Shown piece after piece: positions 20,352 to 30,000 of a stretch of DNA of 64,000 bases; position 1 is the stretch's first letter; the number at the start of each line of letters is the position of its first letter. The notes under the pieces are model-generated. The model was not told the DNA's origin. It searched no databases and saw nothing but the letters and a program-made list of their open reading frames with translations. This stretch comes from an uncultured Prevotellaceae bacterium (GTDB lineage Bacteria; Bacteroidota; Bacteroidia; Bacteroidales; Bacteroidaceae), in the NCBI GenBank assembly GCA_900318115.1, contig ONJJ01000001.1, positions 62,001 to 126,000 on the forward strand, read 5' to 3'. Made by a program: the position numbers and the translations under genes.

Positions 20352-20382
20352 TTTGTCGATTCGGAAGTTATATGTATTTTTG
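20352..20382 (+). promoter_or_regulatory. Promoter of the Axe/Txe-type toxin-antitoxin module
   Basis: TTTG (20352-20355), 19 bp, then TATTTTTG (20375-20382) make a textbook Bacteroidetes promoter. It lies 28 bp upstream of the antitoxin ATG. Confidence 0.75.
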
Positions 20383-20410
20383 CGGCGTAAAACAAAAGAA
20401 AGATAGGATT

Positions 20411-20650
20411 ATGACAGCACTACAAATGAATGCAGAACTCTTTCGCGAGCTTAGTATCATTGCTGAAGATGAGAGCCTGATGAAGAAAGCTGTAAAGTAT
20501 CTCAAGAAGCTTGCTGCTAAGAAGCAGGCAATGGATGAGACAGAATATATCATGTCCTCACCTGCAATGGTTGAGATCCTTCGCCAAGGAGAGGAAGACA
20601 TCAAGAATGGTCTTGGCCATGTTATAAAGCTTGAAGACTTATGGAAATAA
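20411..20650 (+). CDS. Axe/RelB-type antitoxin
   Basis: The protein has 79 aa from ATG 20411. A longer open frame upstream crosses the promoter and is not used. The N-terminal helices (LFRELSIIAEDESLMKKAVKYLKKLAAKK) would bind DNA or dimerise. The C-terminal part (SSPAMVEILRQGEEDIKNGLGHVIKLEDLWK) has the usual toxin-wrapping form. Its stop overlaps the toxin start by 10 bp, the normal arrangement. It is intact although its partner toxin is broken. Confidence 0.85.
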   Translation: MTALQMNAELFRELSIIAEDESLMKKAVKYLKKLAAKKQAMDETEYIMSSPAMVEILRQGEEDIKNGLGHVIKLEDLWK

Positions 20651-20909
20651 AGTTTATGCCCAGGGCAGAGGAGGACTTGGCGTATTGGAAAGCAATAGGC
20701 GATAAGCGCATTATGAAGCGCATCACAAAGTTGCTTGCTGACATCCTTGAGCATCCCTTTACAGGCATAGGAAAACCCGAGCCATTGAATGAGAATTGCA
20801 TGGTCTTTGGAGCCGCCGCATCACCGATGAGCACCGCTTGGTTTATTCCGTTAGCGACGGCATTTTTTATGTCTATGTGCTTTCTCTGCGATTCCATTAT
20901 TCTAAATAG
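20641..20909 (+). pseudogene. Txe/YoeB-family toxin, frameshifted
   Basis: The first 52 codons read as a normal Txe/YoeB mRNA interferase (MEIKFMPRAEEDLAYWKAIG...HPFTGIGKPEPLNEN). After GAGAAT at 20791-20796 the frame is lost. Adding one T to the AATT at 20794-20797 restores ENLHGLWSRR, then ITDEHRLVYSV and LRFHYSK with a stop at 20907-20909, for a full length of 89 aa. The Arg and His of the catalytic C-terminal half lie after the lesion. Without it the frame ends at 20916 with an unrelated tail. The toxin is therefore inactive unless this is a sequencing error. Confidence 0.85.
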
Positions 20910-21003
20910 CTTTTAGGATTTCTTCTTCCAACTTGTCCACATCTAATACAGCGACCCTCTGCCCCCAAGTTGGATAACCCTTGAAATCACCTCTTTTGGT
21001 ACG

Positions 21004-21395
21004 ATGTCCATTCTCTACCAAAATCTGAAGCCAGGACGTGCAAAGCGCGATGTGGCAGCAGCCTTTGGAGTTAGTGACACCTTCTTTGTCCGTGGCTCCA
21101 CACATTGGTTTACGTCCGTAACATCTGCGCCCATCATGCCCGTCTTTGGAACAGGACATCGGGTGTACGCCCTCTGATGCCGCGCCATCCTCGTAACACC
21201 TTCATTTCTCAGCCTTCCGCAGGAACCCAACGCACCTATTTCGTTCTTGCCATCATTCGCTATTGGCTGAATCTCATCGATTCCTCCAACACGTTGACAC
21301 AAGACCTCGCTCAGCTTTTTTCCCTCTATCCGAGTGTCTATCCTGGTGCCCTTGGCTTCCCTCAATCCTGACAACAAGAAGCGTTGTGGAAATAG
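21004..21395 (+). pseudogene. Abi-family (AbiD/AbiF-like) phage-resistance gene, remnant
   Basis: Only the C-terminal part survives. Frame one from 21004 reads SILYQNLKPGRAKRDVAAAFGV. A shift near 21091-21093 leads to WLHTLVYVRNICAHHARLWNR, the signature of Abi_2 proteins, then YFVLAIIRYWLNLI and YPSVYPGALGFP. A TGA at 21369 interrupts the final QQEALWK, which ends with TAG at 21393-21395. N-terminal loss, one frameshift and one nonsense codon make it non-functional. I identify it from the motif, not from a search. Confidence 0.75.
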
Positions 21396-21436
21396 TTGGT
21401 CACTACTCATCTTTACCGTAAAGGTTATCGTATGCG

Positions 21437-22120
21437 TTAAGGTTGTGCTTTCGGCTTCCCTTCCTCAATCTTCAAACCCAAGTTATAGAGGTCGGAGATG
21501 CGTTGGAGGTCATCGACTTTGGTGCGGTTACAGATGTTGGAATAGATGTACCAGCCATCGCACTCATGCTGCCAGATGTGGCCTGGGACGGTGGGGCGCT
21601 TGTCCTTGCTAACGAGATTGTAGCCGACATGGATGATGCCAACCGCTGGGATGCGGGCTAAGCCGATTTTCCGGAGGGTATCGATGAAAGTGTCTATGGC
21701 TTGACGATGCCAGATGATGGTGCCGTCGGGGAATGTCACTCGCAACCCCTTCGTCGGGTTCTTGATTATCTTTGTTGGTTCATAAGGAGCAAGAACCTCA
21801 GGCTCCGCTTTGCTCTTCACTGGCGTGCTACTCTTAGGTGTCAGTGTCTTGGCACCCATAATCTCGCTAATCTTCGCCTTACGGCTCAGCGCCACGCTGA
21901 TAGGCTCGCCAGGGTGATACTCCACCACCAACACCAAGTCGCGCTTGATAGGTTCCAGTCGCGGCGCGATGTCATTGCTCAAAGCAGGCAGTATCTCCTC
22001 CTTGATGATACCTTCCTCCAGTTCCTCCACTTGCTGGAGAACTTCTTTATTGAGTCGCACTCCCAAATCGCGAGAGTTCTCAATGATGCTGTATAGTTTC
22101 TCAAGTATGACCATATGCAA
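21437..22120 (-). CDS. Unknown protein of the defence cluster (227 aa)
   Basis: I do not recognise a named function. Residues 1-75 are helical and charged (LYSIIENSRDLGVRLNKEVLQQVEELEEG). A Pro/Lys-rich linker follows (TLTPKSSTPVKSKAEPEV). Residues ~125-220 form a compact domain (LRVTFPDGTIIWHRQAIDTF, KIGLARIPAVG, WQHECDGWYIYSN, RISDLYNLGLKIE). This domain aligns by eye with almost all of the 115-aa protein on the other side of SIR2. It is the last gene of the minus-strand cluster, 64 bp after SIR2. An accessory role in the same system is inferred from position only. Confidence 0.75.
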   Translation of the reverse strand: MHMVILEKLYSIIENSRDLGVRLNKEVLQQVEELEEGIIKEEILPALSNDIAPRLEPIKRDLVLVVEYHPGEPISVALSRKAKISEIMGAKTLTPKSSTPVKSKAEPEVLAPYEPTKIIKNPTKGLRVTFPDGTIIWHRQAIDTFIDTLRKIGLARIPAVGIIHVGYNLVSKDKRPTVPGHIWQHECDGWYIYSNICNRTKVDDLQRISDLYNLGLKIEEGKPKAQP

Positions 22121-22184
22121 TAGTTGTTTTTAGAGTCACGAATCAATCCTCATTAATTCCCTTCCTCATGAAAGATAAATACGG

Positions 22185-23393
22185 TCATATCCCTAATTTA
22201 TTCAATAAATTTTTCCAAATATTTTCATGTAGGTCAATGTTCTCTACTCTTATAACATTAAGACCCACATCTTGCAAATTATTAGCCTTTTCATCATTGA
22301 TATTTTCGGAATTTCTACATACATACCACCCCTTTAGACCATATTTAGCGCGTTCTTTCAACAACCACCATAATACTTCTTCATCTTTCTCCAATCCTAA
22401 GCCGAAGATGAATAGATTTTTCCGAAACACAATGCTTAGCCAAGAATTATTATTGTCCCAATGATTATCTTTCAACGGATTTGTCGTCTTTTTTAATCTC
22501 GCTTGTATCTCTCGTTGTAAATTATCGTAATCAGCTTGTCCTATCCTAATGCTGTTAACATAGTAGTATAAACCATGAATATGCCAAATAGCGAAGCTAT
22601 CCCAAGGATGATTTATAGGAGATGGCGCAAAATACGTTTCAAATGGGAAACCTTCTTGGGCCTTATTGCTAGCTCCATCAGTTATTCTTGGAGATAAATG
22701 AGATAGCTTGCTTAATGAGGTATCATAATTCGTGGTCAATATTGGAGATTGTATTGCTTCTGCAACTTTTATAAAAGGAATAATCCAGTCCTTCAAAGTG
22801 TAATTATCAAAAAGGGTCTTGATAATCTGTTTAGCCGCAAAATCGTCTGTTTTTCCTTGAGCCACAATATTGATAACAATGGATCGTGCATCAAATGAAT
22901 TCGGATTGTTATTTATTCCAACAGATGCCATTATTATCTCAACTCGCGTTCTTATTTCTTTTTCTAACTGTTGTAACCTTTCATTTTTTTGATACAGACC
23001 ATTAAGATAACTCATCTTATCAATATCCCCAGATTGCGGCGAATTAGGGATGTCAATATAAGTAAAATCTTTAAACATACAGGGCTCTTCAATACTATCA
23101 ACAAGAATGGACAAATAATTGGTTGATTCTTTATGACTACGTTCAATGTCTTCACTTTCTTTTCTCAAAACAATGGAATCAAACTGTCTTGGGAGTGATA
23201 ATGTACTATTTAAACAACACTCCTTTTTTCTTGGGAATAGTTCATCCCGTACTTTCATGATTAACTCTTTCCAATCAACTTTCCCTGAAATATGCTTCTC
23301 ATGCTGCTCGTATTGATGTATTCCATTGCCTACTAGAAAGACTATGGAATCAAGATTCTGCATAACTAAAGATGAAAGTTCTTCGCACGTCAT
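22185..23393 (-). CDS. SIR2-like defence protein
   Basis: The protein has 402 aa with the SIR2 NAD-binding fold. It shows LVGNGI (20-25) in place of the GAG loop, ILTTNYDTSL (218-227) with the family Asn222, WHIHG (270-274) with catalytic-type His273, and FIFGLGLEKDEEVLW (328-342). There are no sirtuin zinc cysteines. Proteins of this kind in Thoeris and in SIR2-based abortive systems deplete NAD+ when phage is sensed. The gene is very AT-rich (about 23% GC in one 60-bp sample, against more than 50% in core genes), a sign of transfer. It follows the 115-aa gene after a 246-bp gap in which I see no gene. Confidence 0.85.
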   Translation of the reverse strand: MTCEELSSLVMQNLDSIVFLVGNGIHQYEQHEKHISGKVDWKELIMKVRDELFPRKKECCLNSTLSLPRQFDSIVLRKESEDIERSHKESTNYLSILVDSIEEPCMFKDFTYIDIPNSPQSGDIDKMSYLNGLYQKNERLQQLEKEIRTRVEIIMASVGINNNPNSFDARSIVINIVAQGKTDDFAAKQIIKTLFDNYTLKDWIIPFIKVAEAIQSPILTTNYDTSLSKLSHLSPRITDGASNKAQEGFPFETYFAPSPINHPWDSFAIWHIHGLYYYVNSIRIGQADYDNLQREIQARLKKTTNPLKDNHWDNNNSWLSIVFRKNLFIFGLGLEKDEEVLWWLLKERAKYGLKGWYVCRNSENINDEKANNLQDVGLNVIRVENIDLHENIWKNLLNKLGI

Positions 23394-23639
23394 AATTGCG
23401 TTATTATTATCATGTCATTCTTATCATTTAACCTAAAGCGTCTCGTTCTGATTTTGCAGGTCTTTGCGAGGAATCCAAACTCTTTGCAAAAATAGTAATT
23501 ATTATCAAAATATTGGCTTTTTTCTACATATTTTTTAAATTTCCTTCTCTATTATTTTTATCTTGTTCAGTTAGAACGTAGAACCGATAGACAAGACAGT
23601 CGATTAGCTTTGAAATTCTATATTGCTTTTCTGATTCTT

Positions 23640-23987
23640 TCACAACTGGCTATATTCTGAAGGTTCCTCAATTTCCACCTTAATTTTAATATTTAAAGTT
23701 TGACCAATCCTTTCCAAAAGACTCTTTTTTCCAATTGTTGATAAATGAGTGCATACAAACCCATACTTCCCAAGAGAATTCATTTGTTTTCGATTATCTC
23801 TTTTGGGAACTATTAACGGCAACCCATCAAGGGTGTACTTGTTCAGAACCGAAATCCTTGTTGGACCAATCATTTTGATAGCATTTACAAAAACGTCTGT
23901 AGCTTTTTCTCCCTTAACCATCTTGCCTTTGATGGTTACTTTGAGCTTTTTTGCTGGTGATTTCTTTCTTTTAGTTTCGTTTTCCAT
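23640..23987 (-). CDS. Unknown 115-aa protein, paralogue of the 227-aa protein's C-terminal domain
   Basis: A basic N-terminus (MENETKRKKSPAKKLKV) leads into a single domain: GEKATDVFVNAIKMIGPTRI, LDGLPLIVPKRDN, KYGFVCTH and LLERIGQTLNIKIKVEIEEP. Its pattern (K-L-V-T, A-D-F, I-G--R-I, G, L-N--I-K-E) matches residues ~125-220 of the 227-aa protein. It begins 7 bp after the methyltransferase stop, so it is translated from the same mRNA. Its function is unknown. It could be a DNA-binding or sensor subunit of the restriction system. Confidence 0.75.
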   Translation of the reverse strand: MENETKRKKSPAKKLKVTIKGKMVKGEKATDVFVNAIKMIGPTRISVLNKYTLDGLPLIVPKRDNRKQMNSLGKYGFVCTHLSTIGKKSLLERIGQTLNIKIKVEIEEPSEYSQL

Positions 23988-23994
23988 ATATATT

Positions 23995-26900
23995 CTACTT
24001 TTCTATAATTTGTATTTCATCGTTTGATAATTTGTACAATTGATATACAATTTCGTCAATCATCGATTCTTCTTCCGACGTATCGGAATGATTATTAATG
24101 CTTTTCTTTTTAATAATAATAGTTACAAGTTCTTTCAATTTTAATTGAGTGGCATTATCAATAGTTGGAATAGGCAAATTGTCTATTTCGTATCCATTAA
24201 CATTACTATTCGTGCTAAAACACCTGAAAAACCAATTGATTAGTTTTGAGTTGAGAATCCCTAATAACGCATAGATGTTTAAGCCGTTTGGAGCAAATAG
24301 ATAGTTACAAGAATTAGCTAAATAGTATCCCTCGGGAACCAATGCCATTACTATACGTATTTTATCATTTGCTCCAGTCATCCCTTGCATGGCAATACGC
24401 ATATAGTTGTGATGCTTTGACTTATCAGACTTACCATAATCCTTCAAGTATTTAACCTCATCAAGATATTCTATCTCACCTTGACTCATCTGTAGAGTAT
24501 AGTAATATCTTTGTATGGCTGCACCTTTTAGTATTATCGGATAATATCTGTTATTTGTGAAATAATCTTTATGGAATGTCATGTTGAGCTCTCCTTCAAT
24601 ACATCTCAGACCAAATTCTCTAAGTTTTGTCATTTTTATAACAATTGGAGTAAAATCTGCATTTAACCTTGGTATAGCTAGATCAACTGGATCCATAGAT
24701 TTAATCTCATCGTAATTGAATCTTGTCTTTAGACCAGATGTTTTATTTTTTTCGTCCCATATATATACGAGGAAATAATCTTTTGTTTTTCTTTTTCTTA
24801 CGATTGGAATACAAACGCTCATCTTAACACTCTCAAATACTCTTTTCTTCTTGCTGTCTCGCTCAGGAAAGGAATCAATTGATAAGAATTGTGCGTGTTC
24901 AAGAATATATTGTCTCAGATTAGTAGCCTGTCTGTCTGCCAATAAGGAATTTTGGCATATTACACACATAATGCCTTCTTCGCGGCACATGCTACCTAAA
25001 GCACTTGCTATAAATAGCTTATATGCATTTAGCTTACCTCCAAATGCTATTTTGTATTCTTTGACATCTCTCAGCTCTTTAATCTCACCAACATGGTTCT
25101 CTTGATAAACAAAATACGGCGGATTACCAATCACAATATCAAAACCACCTTGCAAGAACACATCATAGAACCAAGTATGCCAGAGGAAGAACTGGTCGTT
25201 GCCGGAGAGGTCGAGAGTGCCGAAGTCGAGGTCAATGCTTTGCTCGCGAAGTTGCTGCTTCACATTATCTATTATGCGTGCGCGAAGATCTTGCTTCTTG
25301 TGGTGGTCGGTGCAGTTGTAGTATTCATCCAACATCTTACGAAGGTCAAGACGGAAGACATCAAGCATATTGTCGAAGATGGAGAGCATACCAGACTCAT
25401 CGGCTTTCTTCTCGGTCATTGTGGAGAGGTCAACACTCTTGTATTGCTCCAACAACGAGTTGCCCTGCATGATTTTGAAGTCAAGGTTGGGTAATGCCTG
25501 AGGTGTCTCTTCATCCACGATAAGTGCGAGCCAGAAGCGGAGGCGGGCGATGTCAACGGCACCACGTTCGATGTCAACACCATAAATATTCTTCTGGATG
25601 ATGTGCTTCTTGATTTCAGCGGCTTGGTGCTGGCTGATGCCTTCGAGGGCGGTACGGCAGAGGAAGAGTTCTTTGAGCAAGCCCATGGGGAAGGCTCCTG
25701 AGCCAATGGCGGGGTCGCATATCTTGACGTCCTTTAATGCATCGTCCACTTGCTGCAAGAACTTGGCGTTGGTGCCGAGAGCATGGACATCATGAGTGGT
25801 GACGAACTGACGAATGGCTTCTTTGGTCGGTTCATCTTCAATATCTGTTTGGAGGTAGGCAATCAAGGATTCACGACACATATAGGTGACAATCTCCTTG
25901 GGCGTATAGAAAGCCCCTTTGTCCTTGTTGTCTTCCAGCAAGTTCTCGAAGATGCGGCCAAGCATTTCTGGGTCAACACCCACCTCGGCATCATCGGGAT
26001 CGTTCTCGTCGATGGTGAAATTATAGGACGCGAAGAAGTCAAGCAACGATTGCATGTATTGGGCAGGCAGGGGAAACTCCGTTTCATCTGCGGCTTCGCG
26101 CTCGAACAAGCCACCATTTAAATAAGGTACGCGTATGCGAGAACCCACGGCAGGCGACACAAGATTATTGGTACGTTCGGTGTTGAGGTCGTTGAATAGC
26201 GCTTCCAAAACGTTGTCGATAAAGTGGTCCTTATCTTTACAACTACTAAACAAGTTCTGGATGAATTCAGGGTCACCATCACCCCACTTGCCTTGAACTG
26301 GTACACCCAGCCAACCTTTCTTCTGGAGGAACTGAAGGAAGACGAGTCGGCCCATGAGTTTCTTCACGTAGTCACGCACAGCTTTTTCGGGATTTGCGAA
26401 GCGGGCGAACTGCTGCATGATGAATGCATTGGGGTTTCCTTCCTGTCGCTCTTCCCATTTGCCTCCGACCTTCACCATTCGCTTACCCGTGACGTGGAAG
26501 ATGATGTCTTCGTACTGCTGCTTGTAGCCCTTGAAGAACATATCGCCAACGGCTTCCACGGAGAAGGCTTTCGTCAGGTCTTTCAGCGAGAGAGCACTAT
26601 CGCGCAGTTTCTCGAACTGCTGAATGGCCGTGCGGCTGCGATGCCCTTCGCCCAGAAGGTAAGTGAAGCGCTTGGTGTCTGTTGACTCTTTCTTATAACT
26701 GCCATCATCGGCGAACGTCCATGATTCGCTGACATACGAGAAGCGCAACACGCTCTCGTTCTTGCGATAGCAGAACATGAATGCTCCCGCATTGCCATTG
26801 TTGCGCCAGGCCGTGAGCAGCATATCACGGATACCACGACGGTTGCGTTCGATATCCACGCTCTCTGCCAGCTCCACTTCGTAGATGCTTATGGTCTGCT

Positions 26901-27075
26901 CATCGCTGAGGGTGATAGTGCCGAGCCAGAGTGCCTGTTTGGCAAACTGGCTGCTGGTTGATACAGGGGATGGGGTGTTCCAGAACTTGACTTTATTACC
27001 GAAGATGTCATGCAGCAGCAATTGCCAGTTCTGACGGTTATAGCGAGATTCGATGATGTCTCTATACGGTACCAT
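23995..27075 (-). CDS. Eco57I-type N6-adenine DNA methyltransferase
   Basis: The protein has 1026 aa. The N-terminal ~200 residues include ITLSDEQTISIYEVELAE, which might be a nuclease-like or docking domain. Helical segments follow, then DKGAFYTPKEIV (386-397), SAM motif I in CDPAIGSGAFPMG (453-464), YGVDIERGAVDIARLR, and the adenine-methylase catalytic motif GNPPYFV (650-656). The rest is a target-recognition region ending in GYEIDNLPIPT. The gene is mosaic: codons before ~630 are moderately GC-rich and those after are about 27-33% GC. It lies 24 bp downstream of the helicase. It probably marks host DNA for the helicase-nuclease partner. Confidence 0.88.
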   Translation of the reverse strand: MVPYRDIIESRYNRQNWQLLLHDIFGNKVKFWNTPSPVSTSSQFAKQALWLGTITLSDEQTISIYEVELAESVDIERNRRGIRDMLLTAWRNNGNAGAFMFCYRKNESVLRFSYVSESWTFADDGSYKKESTDTKRFTYLLGEGHRSRTAIQQFEKLRDSALSLKDLTKAFSVEAVGDMFFKGYKQQYEDIIFHVTGKRMVKVGGKWEERQEGNPNAFIMQQFARFANPEKAVRDYVKKLMGRLVFLQFLQKKGWLGVPVQGKWGDGDPEFIQNLFSSCKDKDHFIDNVLEALFNDLNTERTNNLVSPAVGSRIRVPYLNGGLFEREAADETEFPLPAQYMQSLLDFFASYNFTIDENDPDDAEVGVDPEMLGRIFENLLEDNKDKGAFYTPKEIVTYMCRESLIAYLQTDIEDEPTKEAIRQFVTTHDVHALGTNAKFLQQVDDALKDVKICDPAIGSGAFPMGLLKELFLCRTALEGISQHQAAEIKKHIIQKNIYGVDIERGAVDIARLRFWLALIVDEETPQALPNLDFKIMQGNSLLEQYKSVDLSTMTEKKADESGMLSIFDNMLDVFRLDLRKMLDEYYNCTDHHKKQDLRARIIDNVKQQLREQSIDLDFGTLDLSGNDQFFLWHTWFYDVFLQGGFDIVIGNPPYFVYQENHVGEIKELRDVKEYKIAFGGKLNAYKLFIASALGSMCREEGIMCVICQNSLLADRQATNLRQYILEHAQFLSIDSFPERDSKKKRVFESVKMSVCIPIVRKRKTKDYFLVYIWDEKNKTSGLKTRFNYDEIKSMDPVDLAIPRLNADFTPIVIKMTKLREFGLRCIEGELNMTFHKDYFTNNRYYPIILKGAAIQRYYYTLQMSQGEIEYLDEVKYLKDYGKSDKSKHHNYMRIAMQGMTGANDKIRIVMALVPEGYYLANSCNYLFAPNGLNIYALLGILNSKLINWFFRCFSTNSNVNGYEIDNLPIPTIDNATQLKLKELVTIIIKKKSINNHSDTSEEESMIDEIVYQLYKLSNDEIQIIEK

Positions 27076-27099
27076 GATGATTTCCTATTTTACGATTTC

Positions 27100-30000
27100 C
27101 TATTGACAATTTGTTTCTTGAAAGCTCTCGGAGAGGATGATGACGGCATCGGATTCCTCCTCGGCATGCTGCGTGTCGCGATAGTAGGCGTTGTAGTGAT
27201 TGGCCATTTCGAGGATTTGCTTCAACGCTTCGTCGAAGGTCATCTTCGCCTTGCTGCCGCCGTGTCGCTGCAGGTCTTTCTGAATACGCTGCAGTCGCTT
27301 GGCGATATAGGTGATGGTGCCTCGTTCTGCAAGTTCCTTCAGCTGAACCAGCTTCAGGCGTATGTCACCATCCTCAATATGAGGCATCATGCTGTTGATG
27401 AGGCTGACGGCCGTCGTCACCTGAGCACCCAGGTTGCTGCGCTGGCTTTGGTTCTGTTCTTCCTCGTGCAGTTCCTGTTCTTTGACACGATAGAACTCCT
27501 TCACAGCCTGTTCCACGTGTTCATGGTGCTGCGCGATTCTTGCCACCGGTTTCTCTTCGGGTTGAGCCTTGAAATAGTTGAGCGCATCGAGCACGGAGAT
27601 TTCACGAACCTGTTCATCGCTGACCATATAGAAGAGTTTACGGAAGTTGGTCTTGAGGAATACCAACGTATCGTCGGATAAGGTCACTCCATCGATTTCC
27701 CGAGGCTCGCGACCCGTTCGGCTGCGTAACGATAGTCGCTCAATGCGCTTGTATTCCTTGCGGTTCTGTAGATAGAGCGTGCGCAGTTCCTCATAGAAGG
27801 GTAGTTCCAAGTTGCGGTCTTCCTGCTCGCGCTTGATCCCTTCCTTGAAGAGCTTGTCGAGGTCGCGGTCGATGATTTCCTCTGTGCTGTAAATCTGGTT
27901 GTCCTCCCCGAAGGTGGTGTGGAAGGTCTGTATCTTGCTCAATGCAATTTGGTTGAGCTTGATTTCCTTGTTGCCTTGCTCCGAGGGGTAGAACACATAG
28001 TTATAAATGGTGTCGGATTTCGAGCCAATACGGTTCACACGCCCTATGCGCTGCATCAGACGGGTGGAGTTCCACGGGGTGTCGTAGTTGATGATGATAT
28101 TGGAGCGATGAAGGTTGACACCCTCTGCCAAGACGTCGGAGGTGAGGATGATGTTGTAGTCGTTCTTCTGCTCCTTCCAGTTGGCATCGAAGTTCTCGCG
28201 GATGGTCTTAAACAGCGTACTGCGGTTGTTGGAGGAGATGACCAGCGCATCTTTGCGATTGATGCGGCGAGCCAGATATTCAATTGTATCTACCGATTCA
28301 GAGAACACCACAATCTTCCCTTCTGGATTGCGCTCTTTCCTGAAGAGCTCATGCTTCAGCAGGTCTTCGAACCGGGCAAACTTCGAGTCGTCGTCATCGT
28401 CGATGTATTCCCATTCCAACCACATGTCATCAAGCAGCTTCTGATCTTGTTGCAGCATCTCGATATACTCCGGACGGAAGTCATCACGCTTGAACACGGC
28501 GTTCTTGGGATTCGTCTCAGCCTTCTCGTTTAGTTTCTCCTCTATCTCATCATCGGTATAGCCCTTCTCGTAGAGCAGGTTGATGTCCATATCCGGCGCG
28601 ATGAAGATGCGGTCGTTCTCCCACATCTGAAGCATGTTCTCATTGGCCTGACGGAAGTTCTCCACGGATTTCTTGAAGGCATAGAAACTGCTTTCCAGTC
28701 GCTTGACCAGTCCGTTCTTTCGGATACCAGCCAAACTGCGGCTGATGAGTTCGGCATTATCATAGAGTCCGTTGGAGGCTTCTGGCTTCAGAAAGGCGAT
28801 AGCCTGATAGCGGGCGTAGGTCAAGCGTTTGTCCAGAATGTCCATTGCCTCCTTGAAGAGGGTAGCCAAGTGGGGATTCAATTCATATTCCTTCTTGATA
28901 GGTTCGGCCACCTTGGGGAAACCATGTACATCTTTATTATAGCGCGGAATGCTCTCGATGTCCGTTCGGGTACGTCTGACCGTCAGAGGCTTGATGACGC
29001 GGTCACGCACGCGCTCTGCTAGCTTCTTGAATTGCTTGACATCGAAGTTCTCCTGCTTGCGGAACTTGCGGAACTCCACAACGAGGGGTGAGAAGAACGC
29101 CGTCAGGTTGGGAACGCCATCAATGGTGCAGCGGCGCGGATCCTGAAACATCGATATCTGATAGTAAAGGTCTGCGGGAGTGTTGTTCATCGGCGTTGCA
29201 GAAATCAGCATCACCTTTTTCTTGTAGCCTGGAATGTTGCCCGTTTCCACGCGGGGCATTTTGCAGATTTCCTGCAACTGCTGGAAGGCACCGGTGGTGT
29301 GGTTGCGGAATTTATGCGCTTCATCCACCAGCACGAGGTCGTACTCATCGGCATTCCAATACTTGTAGTTGTCATCATCGAGCACTTTGCCAAGACTGCC
29401 GTTGCTGACAAAGCAGGCATACTTGTCGATGCCGAAATCCTTGAAGGTTGATATCCAGTTCTGCTCCACGGCAGGTGGATAGACCACCAGAATCTTCGTG
29501 TGGTCGCGTCCGTTCTCGATGAGGAACTTCTTGGCAATCATTGTGGCGATGACTGTCTTTCCCAGACCTACTACGTCTGCAAGGAAGAAACCGTCGTAGC
29601 GGATGAGCTTCTGATAGCCTTCGATGACAGCATCCGATTGATACTCGAACTTGTCGTACTTATCAGGCATATCGAAGGGATCGTCCTGGTCAACTTCTAG
29701 CACGCGGTCGGAGAAGTATTCCATCAGCATCTTGATGTAAAGCTCGTATGGCGTGACATCACCCTTCAGGTAGGTCTTATCGAGCGTTGCCTGATAGTCC
29801 TCGGCATTGATGGGTACTCCCTTGGCTTCTTCCCACAGCAGTTCAAACTCATGCTTGGCGAAGGCCACATCTTCGTATTGTGTTAGTTTGACGTTGAACT
29901 CATACTGCTTTTCATCGCTGATACCTAATCCGTTGCCGCTGAGGTTGCTACTGCCTGTGATGGCGGCACCGAAGGTGTGCTGGTTGTAGTTGTCAGGATA

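Noticed and set aside
20902-21159. An 85-codon minus-strand frame ending RVAVLDVDKLEEEILKAI
   Set aside because: The C-terminal 35 residues look protein-like and may be a gene fragment, but the rest is antisense to the Abi remnant and I cannot identify a family.
23394-23639. A gene in the 246-bp gap between SIR2 and the 115-aa protein
   Set aside because: The stretch is very AT-rich with stops in all frames. I see no open frame of useful length.
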